This document shows positions 1 to 7,730 of a stretch of 23,300 bases of DNA, piece after piece (positions within the stretch are counted from its first letter, which is position 1; each line of letters opens with the position of its first letter). Source of the DNA: Deltaproteobacteria bacterium (GTDB taxonomy: Bacteria > Myxococcota_A > UBA9160 > JAFDET01). The notes beneath the pieces are model-generated. The model worked only from the letters and a program-made list of their open reading frames with translations, searched no databases and was not told the origin of the DNA. Where the stretch lies: the NCBI GenBank assembly GCA_019310195.1, contig JAFDET010000104.1, positions 1 through 23,300 of the forward strand, given 5' to 3'. Made by a program: the position numbers and the translations under genes.

Positions 1-1
1 C

Positions 2-763
2 CTGGACATGGCTCGAGAGCTCTCCGACGTGGCGCTGCGCTGCGACGAGGACCGCTCCGTGCGGGCGCTGGTGATCGGCTCCCAGGGGCGCTTCTTCTGC
101 TCCGGCGGCGACCTGGCTTCCTTTCGCGGCGCTGGCGATGCGATGCCCTCCGCGATCAAGGAGATCGCTACGAACCTGCACACGGCGATCTCGCGCTTCG
201 CGCGCATGCGCGCTCCGGTGGTGATGGCCGTCGCTGGCACCGCCGCCGGCGCGGGGATGAGCCTGGCCTGCGCCGGCGACTTGGCCGTGGCCGGCGAGTC
301 CGTGAAGCTCACGCTCGCCTACACCGGCGTCGGGCTCACCCCCGACGGCAGCTCCACCTGGTTCCTGCCGCGCCTGATCGGCTCGCGCCGCTTCCTGGAG
401 CTGGCCCTGACCAACCGCACCCTGTCGGCCCAGGAGGCCCTGAGCTGGGGACTCGTGAACGAGGTGGTGGCCGACGATGCCGTGGTCGAGCGCGCGGGCG
501 AGATCGCCCGGCGCCTGGCCTCCGGTCCAACCGAGGCCTACGGCATCACCAAGCGGCTCGTCCTCTCGACCTTCGTCGAGTCCCTGGAGTCGCAGATGGA
601 GCTCGAGGGACGCGGCATCGCCGACTCGGCGCGCACGGCCGACGCCCGCGAGGGCGTCGAGGCCTTCTTTGCCAAGCGCAAGCCTACGTGGAGTGCGGGG
701 AGGGCGACCCCATCCTGTTCCTGCACGGGAACCCGACCTCGTCCTACCTGTGGCGAAACGTGA
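2..763 (+). CDS. PaaG-like enoyl-CoA hydratase/isomerase, 5' partial, with abnormal C-terminal tail
   Basis: Crotonase-superfamily acyl-CoA enzyme, probably acting in fatty-acid or aromatic-acid beta-oxidation in the cytoplasm. The frame is open from base 2, so the N-terminus lies outside the window; ATG at 8 is an internal Met. Seen: the oxyanion-hole stretch FFCSGGDL, the AAGAGMSLACAGDLAVA helix, and GLTPDGSSTWFLPRLIG, where the Asp of PDG is the PaaG-type catalytic acid. The normal family ending is reached at FFAKRKPTW (about 661-690). Instead of stopping, the frame then reads about 24 further residues (SAGRATPSCS...) that are simply the next gene read out of frame. The normal stop codon therefore appears to have been lost at a junction near 682-691. 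Family call is firm; exact substrate is unknown. Confidence 0.88.
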   Translation: MDMARELSDVALRCDEDRSVRALVIGSQGRFFCSGGDLASFRGAGDAMPSAIKEIATNLHTAISRFARMRAPVVMAVAGTAAGAGMSLACAGDLAVAGESVKLTLAYTGVGLTPDGSSTWFLPRLIGSRRFLELALTNRTLSAQEALSWGLVNEVVADDAVVERAGEIARRLASGPTEAYGITKRLVLSTFVESLESQMELEGRGIADSARTADAREGVEAFFAKRKPTWSAGRATPSCSCTGTRPRPTCGET

Positions 764-1500
764 TGCCCCACCTGCAGGATCAGGGGCGCTGTCTGGCGCC
801 CGACCTGATTGGCATGGGGGACTCGGAGAAGCTGGACGATCCGGGCCCGGACTCCTACCGCTTCGTCGAGCACCGCGAGTACCTGGACGCGTTGCTGGAC
901 GCGCTGGACGTGGGCAGCAACGTGACGCTGGTCGGGCACGATTGGGGCTCGGCCCTGGCTTTCGACTGGGGCAACCGGCACCGCGACGCCGTGAAGGGCA
1001 TCGTGTACATGGAGGCGATCGTGCTCCCCGTCTCCTGGGACGACTGGCCCAAGGCGGCGCGGGCGGTCTTCGAGGCGTTCCGCTCGCCGGCCGGCGAGGC
1101 CATGGTGCTGGAGCAGAACGTGTTCGTGGAGCAGGTGCTGCCCACCTCCGTCCTGCGCGAGCTGTCCGAGGAGGAGATGGCGGTCTACCGGAGGCCGTTC
1201 GCGGCGCCCGGCGAGGATCGCCGGCCCACGCTCACCTGGCCGCGTCAGATCCCGCTCGAGGGCGAGCCGGCGGATGTGGTGAAGATCGTGGAGGACTACG
1301 GCGCCTGGCTGGCGCAGAGCGACGTGCCCAAGCTCTTCCTGAACGCCGAGCCGGGCGCCATCCTGCGCGGTCGTCAGCGCGAGTTCTGTCGCAGCTGGCC
1401 CAACCAGACCGAGGTCACGGTGAAGGGCATCCACTTCGTGCAGGAGGATTCGCCGGACGAGATCGGTCGGGCGGTGGCCGAGTGGAGGCGCGGTCTGTAG
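688..1500 (+). CDS. Haloalkane dehalogenase (LinB/DhaA type, HLD-II), N-terminally truncated
   Basis: Alpha/beta-hydrolase predicted to cleave carbon-halogen bonds hydrolytically. Taking GTG 688 as residue 1, all HLD-II active-site residues are visible: halide-binding Asn15 in HGNPTSSY, nucleophile Asp85 and halide-binding Trp86 in GHDWG, acid Glu109 in YMEAI, base His249 in KGIHF. Their mutual spacings (70, 24 and 164 residues) equal those I recall for LinB, with an offset of 23. Homology begins abruptly at the codons for Ala-Tyr (682-687). The frame upstream is open but encodes unrelated residues, so the first ~21 residues (first beta strands) are missing. It overlaps the crotonase reading frame by 76 bases. 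Either a GTG-started truncated protein is made or the gene is dead; the intact catalytic set argues for a recent lesion or an assembly error. Confidence 0.85.
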   Translation: MECGEGDPILFLHGNPTSSYLWRNVMPHLQDQGRCLAPDLIGMGDSEKLDDPGPDSYRFVEHREYLDALLDALDVGSNVTLVGHDWGSALAFDWGNRHRDAVKGIVYMEAIVLPVSWDDWPKAARAVFEAFRSPAGEAMVLEQNVFVEQVLPTSVLRELSEEEMAVYRRPFAAPGEDRRPTLTWPRQIPLEGEPADVVKIVEDYGAWLAQSDVPKLFLNAEPGAILRGRQREFCRSWPNQTEVTVKGIHFVQEDSPDEIGRAVAEWRRGL

Positions 1501-1512
1501 AGGGCGTCGCGC

Positions 1513-2601
1513 TCAGGCTTCGTCGACGATCTCGGCCACGACGGTCCCCATGGCTTCGACCTCGGTGTCGGCCAGCCGCTCGACGGCCGGCAGGCCCGCC
1601 ACCATCGCCTCCAGGCGCTCCGCCGCCGCCGCCGGTACGTCTACGAACTGGAGCGCCATTCCGCTCTCGTCGTCGCGCACGACGCGCGCCTGCACGCGGA
1701 CCAACTCGTCGCCGTCGCGCCCGAAGATCTCGAGCACCGGCGTGTCGCCCAGGCGCAGGTCCAGGTTCTGCTCGACCAGCATCCCTCCGGTGGAGAGGTC
1801 CCGGCCGACCAGGGCGCGGGCGGCGCGGTCCTGCAGCCGAACCTGGCCCTGGAAGGTGCGTCGTCCGCCGTCCCGGCGGTCGCTCAGCTCGGTCAGCGGC
1901 AACCCGCCGTCCGGGTCCAGGCCCTGGATCTTGCGCTTCAGCACCGTGCGCAGGCTGCGCTCGACCCGGTTGGACAGCGCCTCGAAGGCGACGGCGATCT
2001 CGTGGGACCCCTCGACGTCGGGCTCGCAGCGCACCACCCAACCCGGCAGCGAGACGGACTTCGTACCCGTGAACTCCTTGGGCAGCACCACGGAGATGCG
2101 GGCGTCGGACTCGGCCGGGCTCTCCGTCTGGAGCCGGCAGCCGCGCAGGGAGACTTCCAGCAGGGTGGCCCGGCGGCGCCGGAGCCCCAGCTTGTAGGCG
2201 ACCTCTCCGCCGATCGGATAGCGAACGGTGACGCGACGCTCCGGTCCCCGGTAGAGCGCCCGCAGCAACAGCAGGCGCAGGGCGCCCGGGTGGATGGGGC
2301 GTCGCACCAGGTAGTCGAAGCCCACACCGCGGAGCTGGTCGCGCAGCGCCACCGAGTCCTGCTCGGTCACGGCGATCCGGACCGCGCGATCGGCATCCGG
2401 GTCGGGCTTGCCGGCCGCGCCGCGCAGCCTCAGGGCCCGGCGCGGGGTGGCCACCAGCAGCTGGCGCGGCGGCTCGACGTCGATGCCGTCGGCCGCTCCC
2501 CCACGCAGGTAGGTGTACTCGACACCGATCTGCTCGAGAGTTGCGCGGACGTCGCCCAACTCTCCATCGTCGAGAACCAGGGCCGCGGGACGGGGATCCA
2601 T
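1513..2601 (-). CDS. Receiver-like/tandem PilZ domain protein
   Basis: A 362-residue soluble protein likely to respond to cyclic di-GMP. Residues ~1-115 look like a degenerate response-regulator receiver (MDPRPAALVLDDGELGDVR, then alternating strands and helices) without a clear phospho-acceptor Asp. Two PilZ-like domains follow. PilZ-1 (~118-215) carries the arginine motif RRVTVR (122-127), but its second motif is EVSLRG (149-154), with Glu where Asp/Asn is normal. PilZ-2 (~246-325) carries the canonical DLSTGG (268-273), but its arginine motif is degraded. Start ATG at 2601. The stop lies 12 bases from the stop of the convergent dehalogenase gene. The CPBP protease gene lies upstream on the same strand with a 43-base gap, so co-transcription is possible. 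Probable role in motility or envelope output; the partner is unknown. Confidence 0.85.
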   Translation of the reverse strand: MDPRPAALVLDDGELGDVRATLEQIGVEYTYLRGGAADGIDVEPPRQLLVATPRRALRLRGAAGKPDPDADRAVRIAVTEQDSVALRDQLRGVGFDYLVRRPIHPGALRLLLLRALYRGPERRVTVRYPIGGEVAYKLGLRRRRATLLEVSLRGCRLQTESPAESDARISVVLPKEFTGTKSVSLPGWVVRCEPDVEGSHEIAVAFEALSNRVERSLRTVLKRKIQGLDPDGGLPLTELSDRRDGGRRTFQGQVRLQDRAARALVGRDLSTGGMLVEQNLDLRLGDTPVLEIFGRDGDELVRVQARVVRDDESGMALQFVDVPAAAAERLEAMVAGLPAVERLADTEVEAMGTVVAEIVDEA

Positions 2602-2644
2602 GCTCGGACGCGTCGGCCGATCGCCTGCGCGGCTGTAGGCCCAA

Positions 2645-3454
2645 CTAGTCGGATGGGCCCCCGGGGAAGCGCGCTCCGGCGGCGCTCGGGGCCGGCCTGC
2701 GGAGTCGCCAGGCCAGCGCCAGGGCCCCGCCGGCCAGGGCCAGCTGGCCGGCCAGCAGCAGGCCGGACCAGGCAGGCACGTGGATGCCGAAGGAGGCGCT
2801 CAGCACCGCGCCCAGGTTGTTGATCACGTGGCAGGCGATGGCGGGCCGGATGCTGCCGGTCAGCCGCGTGACGGCTCCCAGATAAAGCCCCAGGAAGAAG
2901 GCTGCGGGAGTGTGTACGGGATCCCAGTGGGCCAAGGCGAAGGCGGTCGAGGCGGTCAGCACCGCCAGCACCGCACCGCCGCGTACGCCTGCCAGGCGGC
3001 GTTCCAGCGTTCGCTGCACGAGGCCGCGAAAGAAGATCTCCTCCGACATGCCCGCGACCAGCCCGATGCTGATCAAGGCCAGCACCAGGCCCGCGCCCCG
3101 GCTGCCTTCCAGGGTGCTCGAGATCTCCGCCAGCGTTCCCACCTGGTCGGCGCCCAGCAGGGCGATGAGGGTCTCGGCCACGTTGGAGAGCGCCAGCGTT
3201 CCGCAGGCCAGTGCGAGGGTGACGCCCACGGCCACGCTGTTGCGGCCCAGGCCCAGCCGCTGCGCGGCGCCGCCCGGCGTGACGGGGGGAAGCCCGGCCA
3301 GGCCGAACGCCAGCAGCACGAAGATCGCGGAGGTCGCCAGCGATGCCAGCGCCATGCCGGCGACGGCGGGCTCGACGCGGCTCCCCAGGCCGGCCAGGGT
3401 CAGCAGGAGCAGCGTGCCCGCGACGATGCCCAACACGCGGTCCGTCGCGTTCAT
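2645..3454 (-). CDS. CPBP-family (CAAX-type) intramembrane metalloprotease
   Basis: A 269-residue polytopic membrane protein of the CPBP/ABI family, predicted to cleave substrates within the membrane. The three family motifs are present in order: EExxxR as SEEIFFRG (Glu138, Glu139, Arg143), FxxxH as FALAH (His176), and HxxxN as HVINN (His209, Asn213). Several hydrophobic segments flank them, beginning with VLGIVAGTLLLLTLAGLG. The C-terminus is a short basic/proline-rich tail. Start ATG at 3454, only 30 bases from the divergent AlgH gene, so any promoters must be compact or overlap the coding regions. Substrate cannot be told; bacterial members include bacteriocin-immunity and prenyl-protease-like proteins. 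Confidence 0.9.
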   Translation of the reverse strand: MNATDRVLGIVAGTLLLLTLAGLGSRVEPAVAGMALASLATSAIFVLLAFGLAGLPPVTPGGAAQRLGLGRNSVAVGVTLALACGTLALSNVAETLIALLGADQVGTLAEISSTLEGSRGAGLVLALISIGLVAGMSEEIFFRGLVQRTLERRLAGVRGGAVLAVLTASTAFALAHWDPVHTPAAFFLGLYLGAVTRLTGSIRPAIACHVINNLGAVLSASFGIHVPAWSGLLLAGQLALAGGALALAWRLRRPAPSAAGARFPGGPSD

Positions 3455-3484
3455 GCGGGATTCAGACTAGCCGCTCGCGCGTCA

Positions 3485-4072
3485 ATGGGTCGGGCCGATG
3501 CTACGTTCGTGAGCGTGTCCGAACCTTCCCTGAGCACCTCCCTGCTCGTCGCGATGCCTCAGCTCGGAGACCCGAACTTCCGCCGAGCCGTGGTCCAGGT
3601 GGTGCACCACGATGGGTCGGGGACCTTCGGCCTGGTGGTGAATCGCGGCGCCGGCGTGACCACCGGCGACCTGTGCGACCAGCTGGAGATCGGCTGGAGC
3701 GGAGACCGGGATCGCGAGGTGGGCACCGGCGGGCCGGTCCAGCCGGAGACGGGTTGGGTGCTCTACGGCGACGATGCATCCGTGCGACCCCCCGGCGTAC
3801 ACGAGGTGACCTCGGGCATCCACTTCGCGGGATCCTTGGATGCGTTGCGCGCGCTGGGCGAGGAGCCGCCGTCCCGCGTGCGGCTGTTCCTGGGCTACGC
3901 GGGTTGGGCGCCCGGCCAGCTCGAGGCCGAGCTGGCCGAGGGCTCGTGGCTGGTGGTGCCGACCCACCCGGCGATCGTGTTCGACGGGCGCGGCGAGGAA
4001 GTCTGGCGGCGCGTACTGGACGAGCTGGGCATCGATCCGGCCACCCTGGTATCCACCGCCGGCATTCATTGA
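3485..4072 (+). CDS. YqgE/AlgH family protein
   Basis: Small cytoplasmic protein of the UPF0301 (AlgH/YqgE) family. The family is broadly conserved, and its genetically assigned links to alginate regulation in Pseudomonas do not establish a biochemical function. Visible hallmarks: LLVAMPQLGDPNFRRAVVQVV near the N-terminus, HDGSGTFGLVVNRGAG, a GGPVQ turn and the LFLGYAGWAPGQLEAEL segment; length (~195 residues) is normal. ATG 3485 is chosen, but GTG 3509 (giving MSVSEPSLSTSLL) matches the usual family start better; neither has an obvious Shine-Dalgarno sequence. The next gene follows after 17 bases, suggesting an operon. Confidence 0.9.
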   Translation: MGRADATFVSVSEPSLSTSLLVAMPQLGDPNFRRAVVQVVHHDGSGTFGLVVNRGAGVTTGDLCDQLEIGWSGDRDREVGTGGPVQPETGWVLYGDDASVRPPGVHEVTSGIHFAGSLDALRALGEEPPSRVRLFLGYAGWAPGQLEAELAEGSWLVVPTHPAIVFDGRGEEVWRRVLDELGIDPATLVSTAGIH

Positions 4073-4089
4073 CGGAAGGTCGGTTTGCC

Positions 4090-5172
4090 ATGGCCGAAGC
4101 CAGCAGCGGGTTTCCCCGGAGCTACAGCCAGGAGGAGCTTCTCGACAGCGGGAGCTACGAGGAGCCGCTCATCGCCGGAGGCGTGCGCTGCCACGGCGGC
4201 TTCGATCCGCAGGGGCGCTACCGGTCACCCCGCACGATCCACCGCCTGCCCGCCGTGCACGCCTGGCAGGATCGCCTGTCCCGCGACGGGCATCCGCTAC
4301 TCGCCATCGACACCGCGCTCATGCCGCCCCAGTTCCCCAACGTGGAGCAGGCCCGGCTGCTGCTGAAAGAGGGCGTGCGGGACCCGGTGGTCCGGCGGCT
4401 GACGATCATCTCCATCGTCGAGGGATTTGGCGCCATCATCCGCGACGTGGCCGTTCCCGACCTGGCCTCGCAGCTGGTCGAGCCCATCGAGGGAACGGCG
4501 CTCGCCCATCTGGGCTCCGGTCTCTTCGAAGCCCATGCCCGGGACGAGGCGGGCTACAAGGACGAGGGTGGACACAAGCAGATGTGGGAGGCCGCCCGCG
4601 ACATGGCGCTGGAGAAGCCGCGGATCCCGGGCGACGTCTTGCTGCGGATGATGGGGCAGGGGCCTGGCCGGCGCCGTGAGCGAAACCGCGTGTTCCCCGA
4701 GCTCGACGAGGATCTGGAGCGCATGCTCGCCACCATGGCGCAGGTGCTGGCGGTCGAGGTCTTCGCCATGGGCGTCTTCGATTGGGGCGAGCGACTGCTC
4801 TCGGATCCGGAGGTCTCTGCCGATCCTCAGGGTGCGGGCGACATGGTCTCCTACATCCGCGCCGACGAGAGCCCCCACGTCGAGTACCTGCGCACCGCAC
4901 TCTCGGAGGCTGCGGCACGCAGCTTGCGCACCGCGGACGGCAAGACGTTGTCGGGCCGCGACGTGGTGCGCGAGCTCCTGCACCGCACGTTGCGCGGGCT
5001 GACCCACGAGCGGCGTGAGGAGCAGCGTCGGGACATCCGCGAGAACCTGATCGAGGCCATGCAAGCGCACGCCAACCCCGCCGGCCTGCTGGAGCGCTTC
5101 GACGCCCTGGAGACACCGTGGACGCCCCCCGAGCGCACCGGGTTCGAGGGAGACCCGGCGGCTTCGGGTTGA
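4090..5172 (+). CDS. Ferritin-like di-iron protein with two ExxH motifs
   Basis: A 360-residue soluble, largely helical protein that I cannot assign to a named family. The pattern of possible metal ligands resembles carboxylate-bridged di-iron enzymes: Glu111 (SIVEGFG), Glu159-x-x-His162 (KDEGGHKQMW), Glu223 (LAVEVFAMG) and Glu260-x-x-His263 (ADESPHVEYL). That is the E...ExxH...E...ExxH layout of oxygenases, ribonucleotide-reductase-like and ferritin-like folds. The product may be an oxidase, N-oxygenase or hydroxylase, or an iron-handling protein. Start ATG 4090 is supported by GGAAGG at 4074-4079. It sits between algH-like and ubiB-like genes on the same strand and overlaps the latter. Metal binding is inference from motifs only. 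Confidence 0.7.
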   Translation: MAEASSGFPRSYSQEELLDSGSYEEPLIAGGVRCHGGFDPQGRYRSPRTIHRLPAVHAWQDRLSRDGHPLLAIDTALMPPQFPNVEQARLLLKEGVRDPVVRRLTIISIVEGFGAIIRDVAVPDLASQLVEPIEGTALAHLGSGLFEAHARDEAGYKDEGGHKQMWEAARDMALEKPRIPGDVLLRMMGQGPGRRRERNRVFPELDEDLERMLATMAQVLAVEVFAMGVFDWGERLLSDPEVSADPQGAGDMVSYIRADESPHVEYLRTALSEAAARSLRTADGKTLSGRDVVRELLHRTLRGLTHERREEQRRDIRENLIEAMQAHANPAGLLERFDALETPWTPPERTGFEGDPAASG

Positions 5173-6455
5173 GGGGCCTCGTCCGCGTCTACCGCAGCCT
5201 GCGCATCGGCAGCACGGCCGCGGCCATCTACCTCTTGTACAAGGTCCCCGCCTGGACACGCAGGTTGCTGCGGCGCCCGCCCGCCAGCGACGAGGAGCTG
5301 ACCTCCACCCACGAACGCGCCGCCCGGCTGCTGCTGGGAACCGCGCTCTCGCTGCGTGGCGTCCTGATCAAGTTCTGCCAGGTCGTGGCTACCCGGGCCG
5401 ACATCTTCCCTCCGCCGATCATCGAGATCCTCAAGCAGTGCCACGATGCGGTCCCGCCGCATTCCTTCGAGGAGATCGAGGCCCAGGTGGTGCGCGAGCT
5501 GAACAAGCCCCTGGACGCGGTCTTCGCGGAGTTCGATCACCGGCCCATCGCATCCGCGTCCCTGGCCCAGGTGCACCGCGCTCGGCTCCTGGACGGGCGC
5601 GAGGTCGCGGTGAAGGTCCAGTACCCGGATATCGAGCGCATCGTGCACACGGACCTGGCCAACATGCGCCGGGTCTGCGCGGTCTACGAGCTCTTCGACC
5701 GCCAGCCGCTGGCGCTGCTGCCGTTGGTGAAAGAGCTCACGAAGCACCTGGAGCTGGAGCTGGACTTCCGCCGGGAGGCCGACTGCGCCGATCGGGTGCG
5801 CGGCCTCTTCGAGCGGGACGGCCACGTGGTAATCCCGCAGATGTACCGCGAGCGCTCCACCGGCCGGATGCTCGTGATGGAGCTGGTGGGAGGCATCAAG
5901 ATCACCGAGAAGCAGCGCATCCAGGCCGCGGGCCTGGAGCCTTCCGACGTCATGCAGGAGCTGATGCGCATCTACACGCGCATGATCCTGGCGGCGGGCT
6001 TCTTCCAGGCGGACCCCCATCCGGGAAACCTCTTCGTCCAGGAGGACGGCCGCATCGTGATCCTGGACTTCGGACTCGCCAAGGAGCTGCCCGAAGGATT
6101 CGGCCTGGGGCTGTTCGAGCTGATGTTCAGCATGATGACTCTCAACCAGTCGGCCATGATCCGTGCTTTTGAGGAGCTGGGCTTCGAGACGAAGAATGGC
6201 GACCCGTCCACCTTCCTGCTCATCACGGAGCGAATGATGAAGCGAAGCGAGAGCGGGCGCTTCGAGGGCGAGTTCACCGAGGAGATGACCGACGAACTCT
6301 TCGAGGCCATTCGCGAGAACCCGGTCGTCAGCGTTCCCAGCGATTTCGTCCTGGTGGGGCGCGTCTTCTCGCTGCTGTCGGGAATCGGTGCGTCGCTCGG
6401 TGCCCGGGCCAACGTGCTGGAGGCCATGGGCGCCTCCACCGGCGGCACCGCCTGA
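5118..6455 (+). CDS. UbiB/AarF/ABC1-family atypical kinase
   Basis: Protein-kinase-like ATPase of the ABC1/ADCK/UbiB family, known for roles in isoprenoid-quinone metabolism. From GTG 5118, motifs in order: KxGQ-like IKFCQ (85-88, Gly replaced by Cys), Ala-rich loop IASASLAQVH (144-153), AVKVQYP with Lys166, ELDFRREAD (Glu220), QADPHPGN (298-304) and DFG (317-319). A hydrophobic segment near residues 32-42 may sit at the membrane. No C-terminal transmembrane pair is obvious. GTG 5118 is preceded by GGAG at 5-base spacing but overlaps the upstream gene by 55 bases. TTG 5169, which overlaps the upstream stop as TTGA, would give MRGLVRVYRSLRIG and fits homologue starts better. Quinone-related function is by family only. 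Confidence 0.88.
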   Translation: MDAPRAHRVRGRPGGFGLRGLVRVYRSLRIGSTAAAIYLLYKVPAWTRRLLRRPPASDEELTSTHERAARLLLGTALSLRGVLIKFCQVVATRADIFPPPIIEILKQCHDAVPPHSFEEIEAQVVRELNKPLDAVFAEFDHRPIASASLAQVHRARLLDGREVAVKVQYPDIERIVHTDLANMRRVCAVYELFDRQPLALLPLVKELTKHLELELDFRREADCADRVRGLFERDGHVVIPQMYRERSTGRMLVMELVGGIKITEKQRIQAAGLEPSDVMQELMRIYTRMILAAGFFQADPHPGNLFVQEDGRIVILDFGLAKELPEGFGLGLFELMFSMMTLNQSAMIRAFEELGFETKNGDPSTFLLITERMMKRSESGRFEGEFTEEMTDELFEAIRENPVVSVPSDFVLVGRVFSLLSGIGASLGARANVLEAMGASTGGTA

Positions 6456-6468
6456 GCCACCGCGAGCC

Positions 6469-6499
6469 CGGAACGGACGGGACTGTCCCGTAGGTTCCG
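6469..6499. repeat. 31-bp imperfect palindrome with GGGAC-N-GTCCC core
   Basis: Centred on T6484, 13 of 15 positions pair: CGGAAC (6469-6474) with GTTCCG (6494-6499), and ACGGGAC (6477-6483) with GTCCCGT (6485-6491). Two mismatched pairs separate these blocks. It lies between the ubiB-like stop and the alcohol dehydrogenase gene, just upstream of a TATACT element. It could be an operator for that promoter. It also shares the GGAA...GGGAC-N-GTCCC...TTCC layout with the larger palindrome at 8068-8106, which suggests a REP-like family. No T-run follows, so it is not an intrinsic terminator. Confidence 0.7.
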
Positions 6500-6509
6500 A
6501 CGGTATACT
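6481..6509 (+). promoter_or_regulatory. Possible sigma-70 promoter of the formaldehyde dehydrogenase gene
   Basis: TATACT at 6504-6509 differs from the -10 consensus at one position and stands 49 bases before the ATG. The corresponding -35 position (about 6481-6486, GACTGT) matches poorly and lies inside the 31-bp palindrome. Factor-assisted or repressible transcription is one reading. The start point would be near 6516. Confidence 0.4.
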
Positions 6510-6558
6510 CGGCGGCGCTCCCGCGCATGGCGCATGCAGGCGGGAGGGGAGGATTCGC

Positions 6559-7677
6559 ATGAAGGTGCGCGCGGCCGTGGCCCACGAGGCGTCGAGGCCC
6601 CTCGAGATCGAAGAGGTGGATCTGGACGGACCCAAGCAGGGCGAATGCCTGGTCCGCCTGGCGGCGACGGGCGTGTGCCACACCGATGCCTACACGCTTT
6701 CCGGAAAGGATCCCGAAGGCCTGTTCCCGGCGGTGCTCGGCCACGAGGGCGCAGGCGTGGTCGAGGAGGTCGGCCCGGGCGTGCAGTCGCTGGTCCCCGG
6801 GGACCACGTGATCCCCTGCTACACGCCCGAGTGCGGCCAGTGCAAGTTCTGCCGCTCGGACAAGACGAACCTGTGCATCACGCTGCGGGCCACCCAGGGC
6901 CAGGGGCTGATGCCCGACGGCACCAGCCGCATCTCCTTGGGCGGGAAGAAGGTGCACCACTACATGGGCACCTCGACGTTCGCCGATTACACGGTCGTCC
7001 CGGAGATCGCGCTGGCAAACGTTCGCAAGGACGCGCCCCTGGACAAGGTCTGCCTGCTCGGCTGCGGCATCACGACCGGGATCGGCGCCGTCACCCACAC
7101 GGCGAAGGTGGAGCCCGGCGCCACGCTGGCCGTGTTCGGCCTGGGCGGCGTGGGCCTGGCGGTGGTGCAGGGTGCGGTGATGGCCCAGGCGGGGCGCATC
7201 ATCGCGGTGGACACCAACCCGGACAAGTTCGAGCTGGCACGGCAGCTGGGCGCCACCGACTGCGTGAACCCTGAAGAGGTGGGCGACGTGGTCGAGGCGA
7301 TCGTCGAGATGACCGACGGCGGCGTCGACTACAGCTTCGAGGCCATCGGTAGCGTGGAGATCATGGGCCAGGCCCTGGCCTGTACGCATCGCGGCTGGGG
7401 TCAGTCGATCATCATCGGAGTGGCCGGGGCCGGCGAGGAGATCCACGCTCGCCCCTTCCTGCTGGTCACCGGGCGAAGCTGGCGGGGCACCGCCTTCGGC
7501 GGCGTGAAGAGCCGCAGCGAGGTCCCGGGGCTTGTGGACCAGTACATGGCCGGCGCCCTGAAGATCGACGAGCTGGTGACCGGGAGCCTGCCTCTGGGGC
7601 AGATCAACGAGGCATTCGACCGCATGCACGACGGACGGGCCATCCGCACCGTGATTGAGCTCGGCGGATCCGAGTGA
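6559..7677 (+). CDS. frmA: S-(hydroxymethyl)glutathione dehydrogenase / class III alcohol dehydrogenase
   Basis: Zinc-dependent MDR dehydrogenase that oxidises S-hydroxymethylglutathione to S-formylglutathione with NAD+, the core step of glutathione-dependent formaldehyde detoxification; it can also act as GSNO reductase. The 372 residues match the family length. Seen: catalytic zinc ligands Cys40 and His62 with adjacent Glu63 (LGHEGAG) and Cys169 (GCG). Structural zinc cysteines are 92, 95, 98 and 106. The class III hallmark QGLMPDGTSR and the NAD-binding GLGGVG (194-199) are also present. ATG 6559 is preceded by a strong GGAGG (6549-6553). No S-formylglutathione hydrolase gene is adjacent. 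Formaldehyde could come from C1 or dehalogenation chemistry, but the link to the dehalogenase is speculative. Confidence 0.94.
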   Translation: MKVRAAVAHEASRPLEIEEVDLDGPKQGECLVRLAATGVCHTDAYTLSGKDPEGLFPAVLGHEGAGVVEEVGPGVQSLVPGDHVIPCYTPECGQCKFCRSDKTNLCITLRATQGQGLMPDGTSRISLGGKKVHHYMGTSTFADYTVVPEIALANVRKDAPLDKVCLLGCGITTGIGAVTHTAKVEPGATLAVFGLGGVGLAVVQGAVMAQAGRIIAVDTNPDKFELARQLGATDCVNPEEVGDVVEAIVEMTDGGVDYSFEAIGSVEIMGQALACTHRGWGQSIIIGVAGAGEEIHARPFLLVTGRSWRGTAFGGVKSRSEVPGLVDQYMAGALKIDELVTGSLPLGQINEAFDRMHDGRAIRTVIELGGSE

Positions 7678-7730
7678 AAAGTTTTTCCTCTCCAGGGAAC
7701 GACTCTTCTCCGTAAGGGAAAAGAATTTCC

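Noticed and set aside
477..2072. Long plus-strand frame across the crotonase, dehalogenase and PilZ genes.
   Set aside because: Arg/Pro/Ser-rich, crosses gene borders on both strands, and contradicts three genes with recognisable motifs.
2780..3484. In-frame extension of the AlgH/YqgE gene far upstream of 3485.
   Set aside because: It is antisense to the CPBP protease, which has all three catalytic motifs, and the extension has no family similarity.
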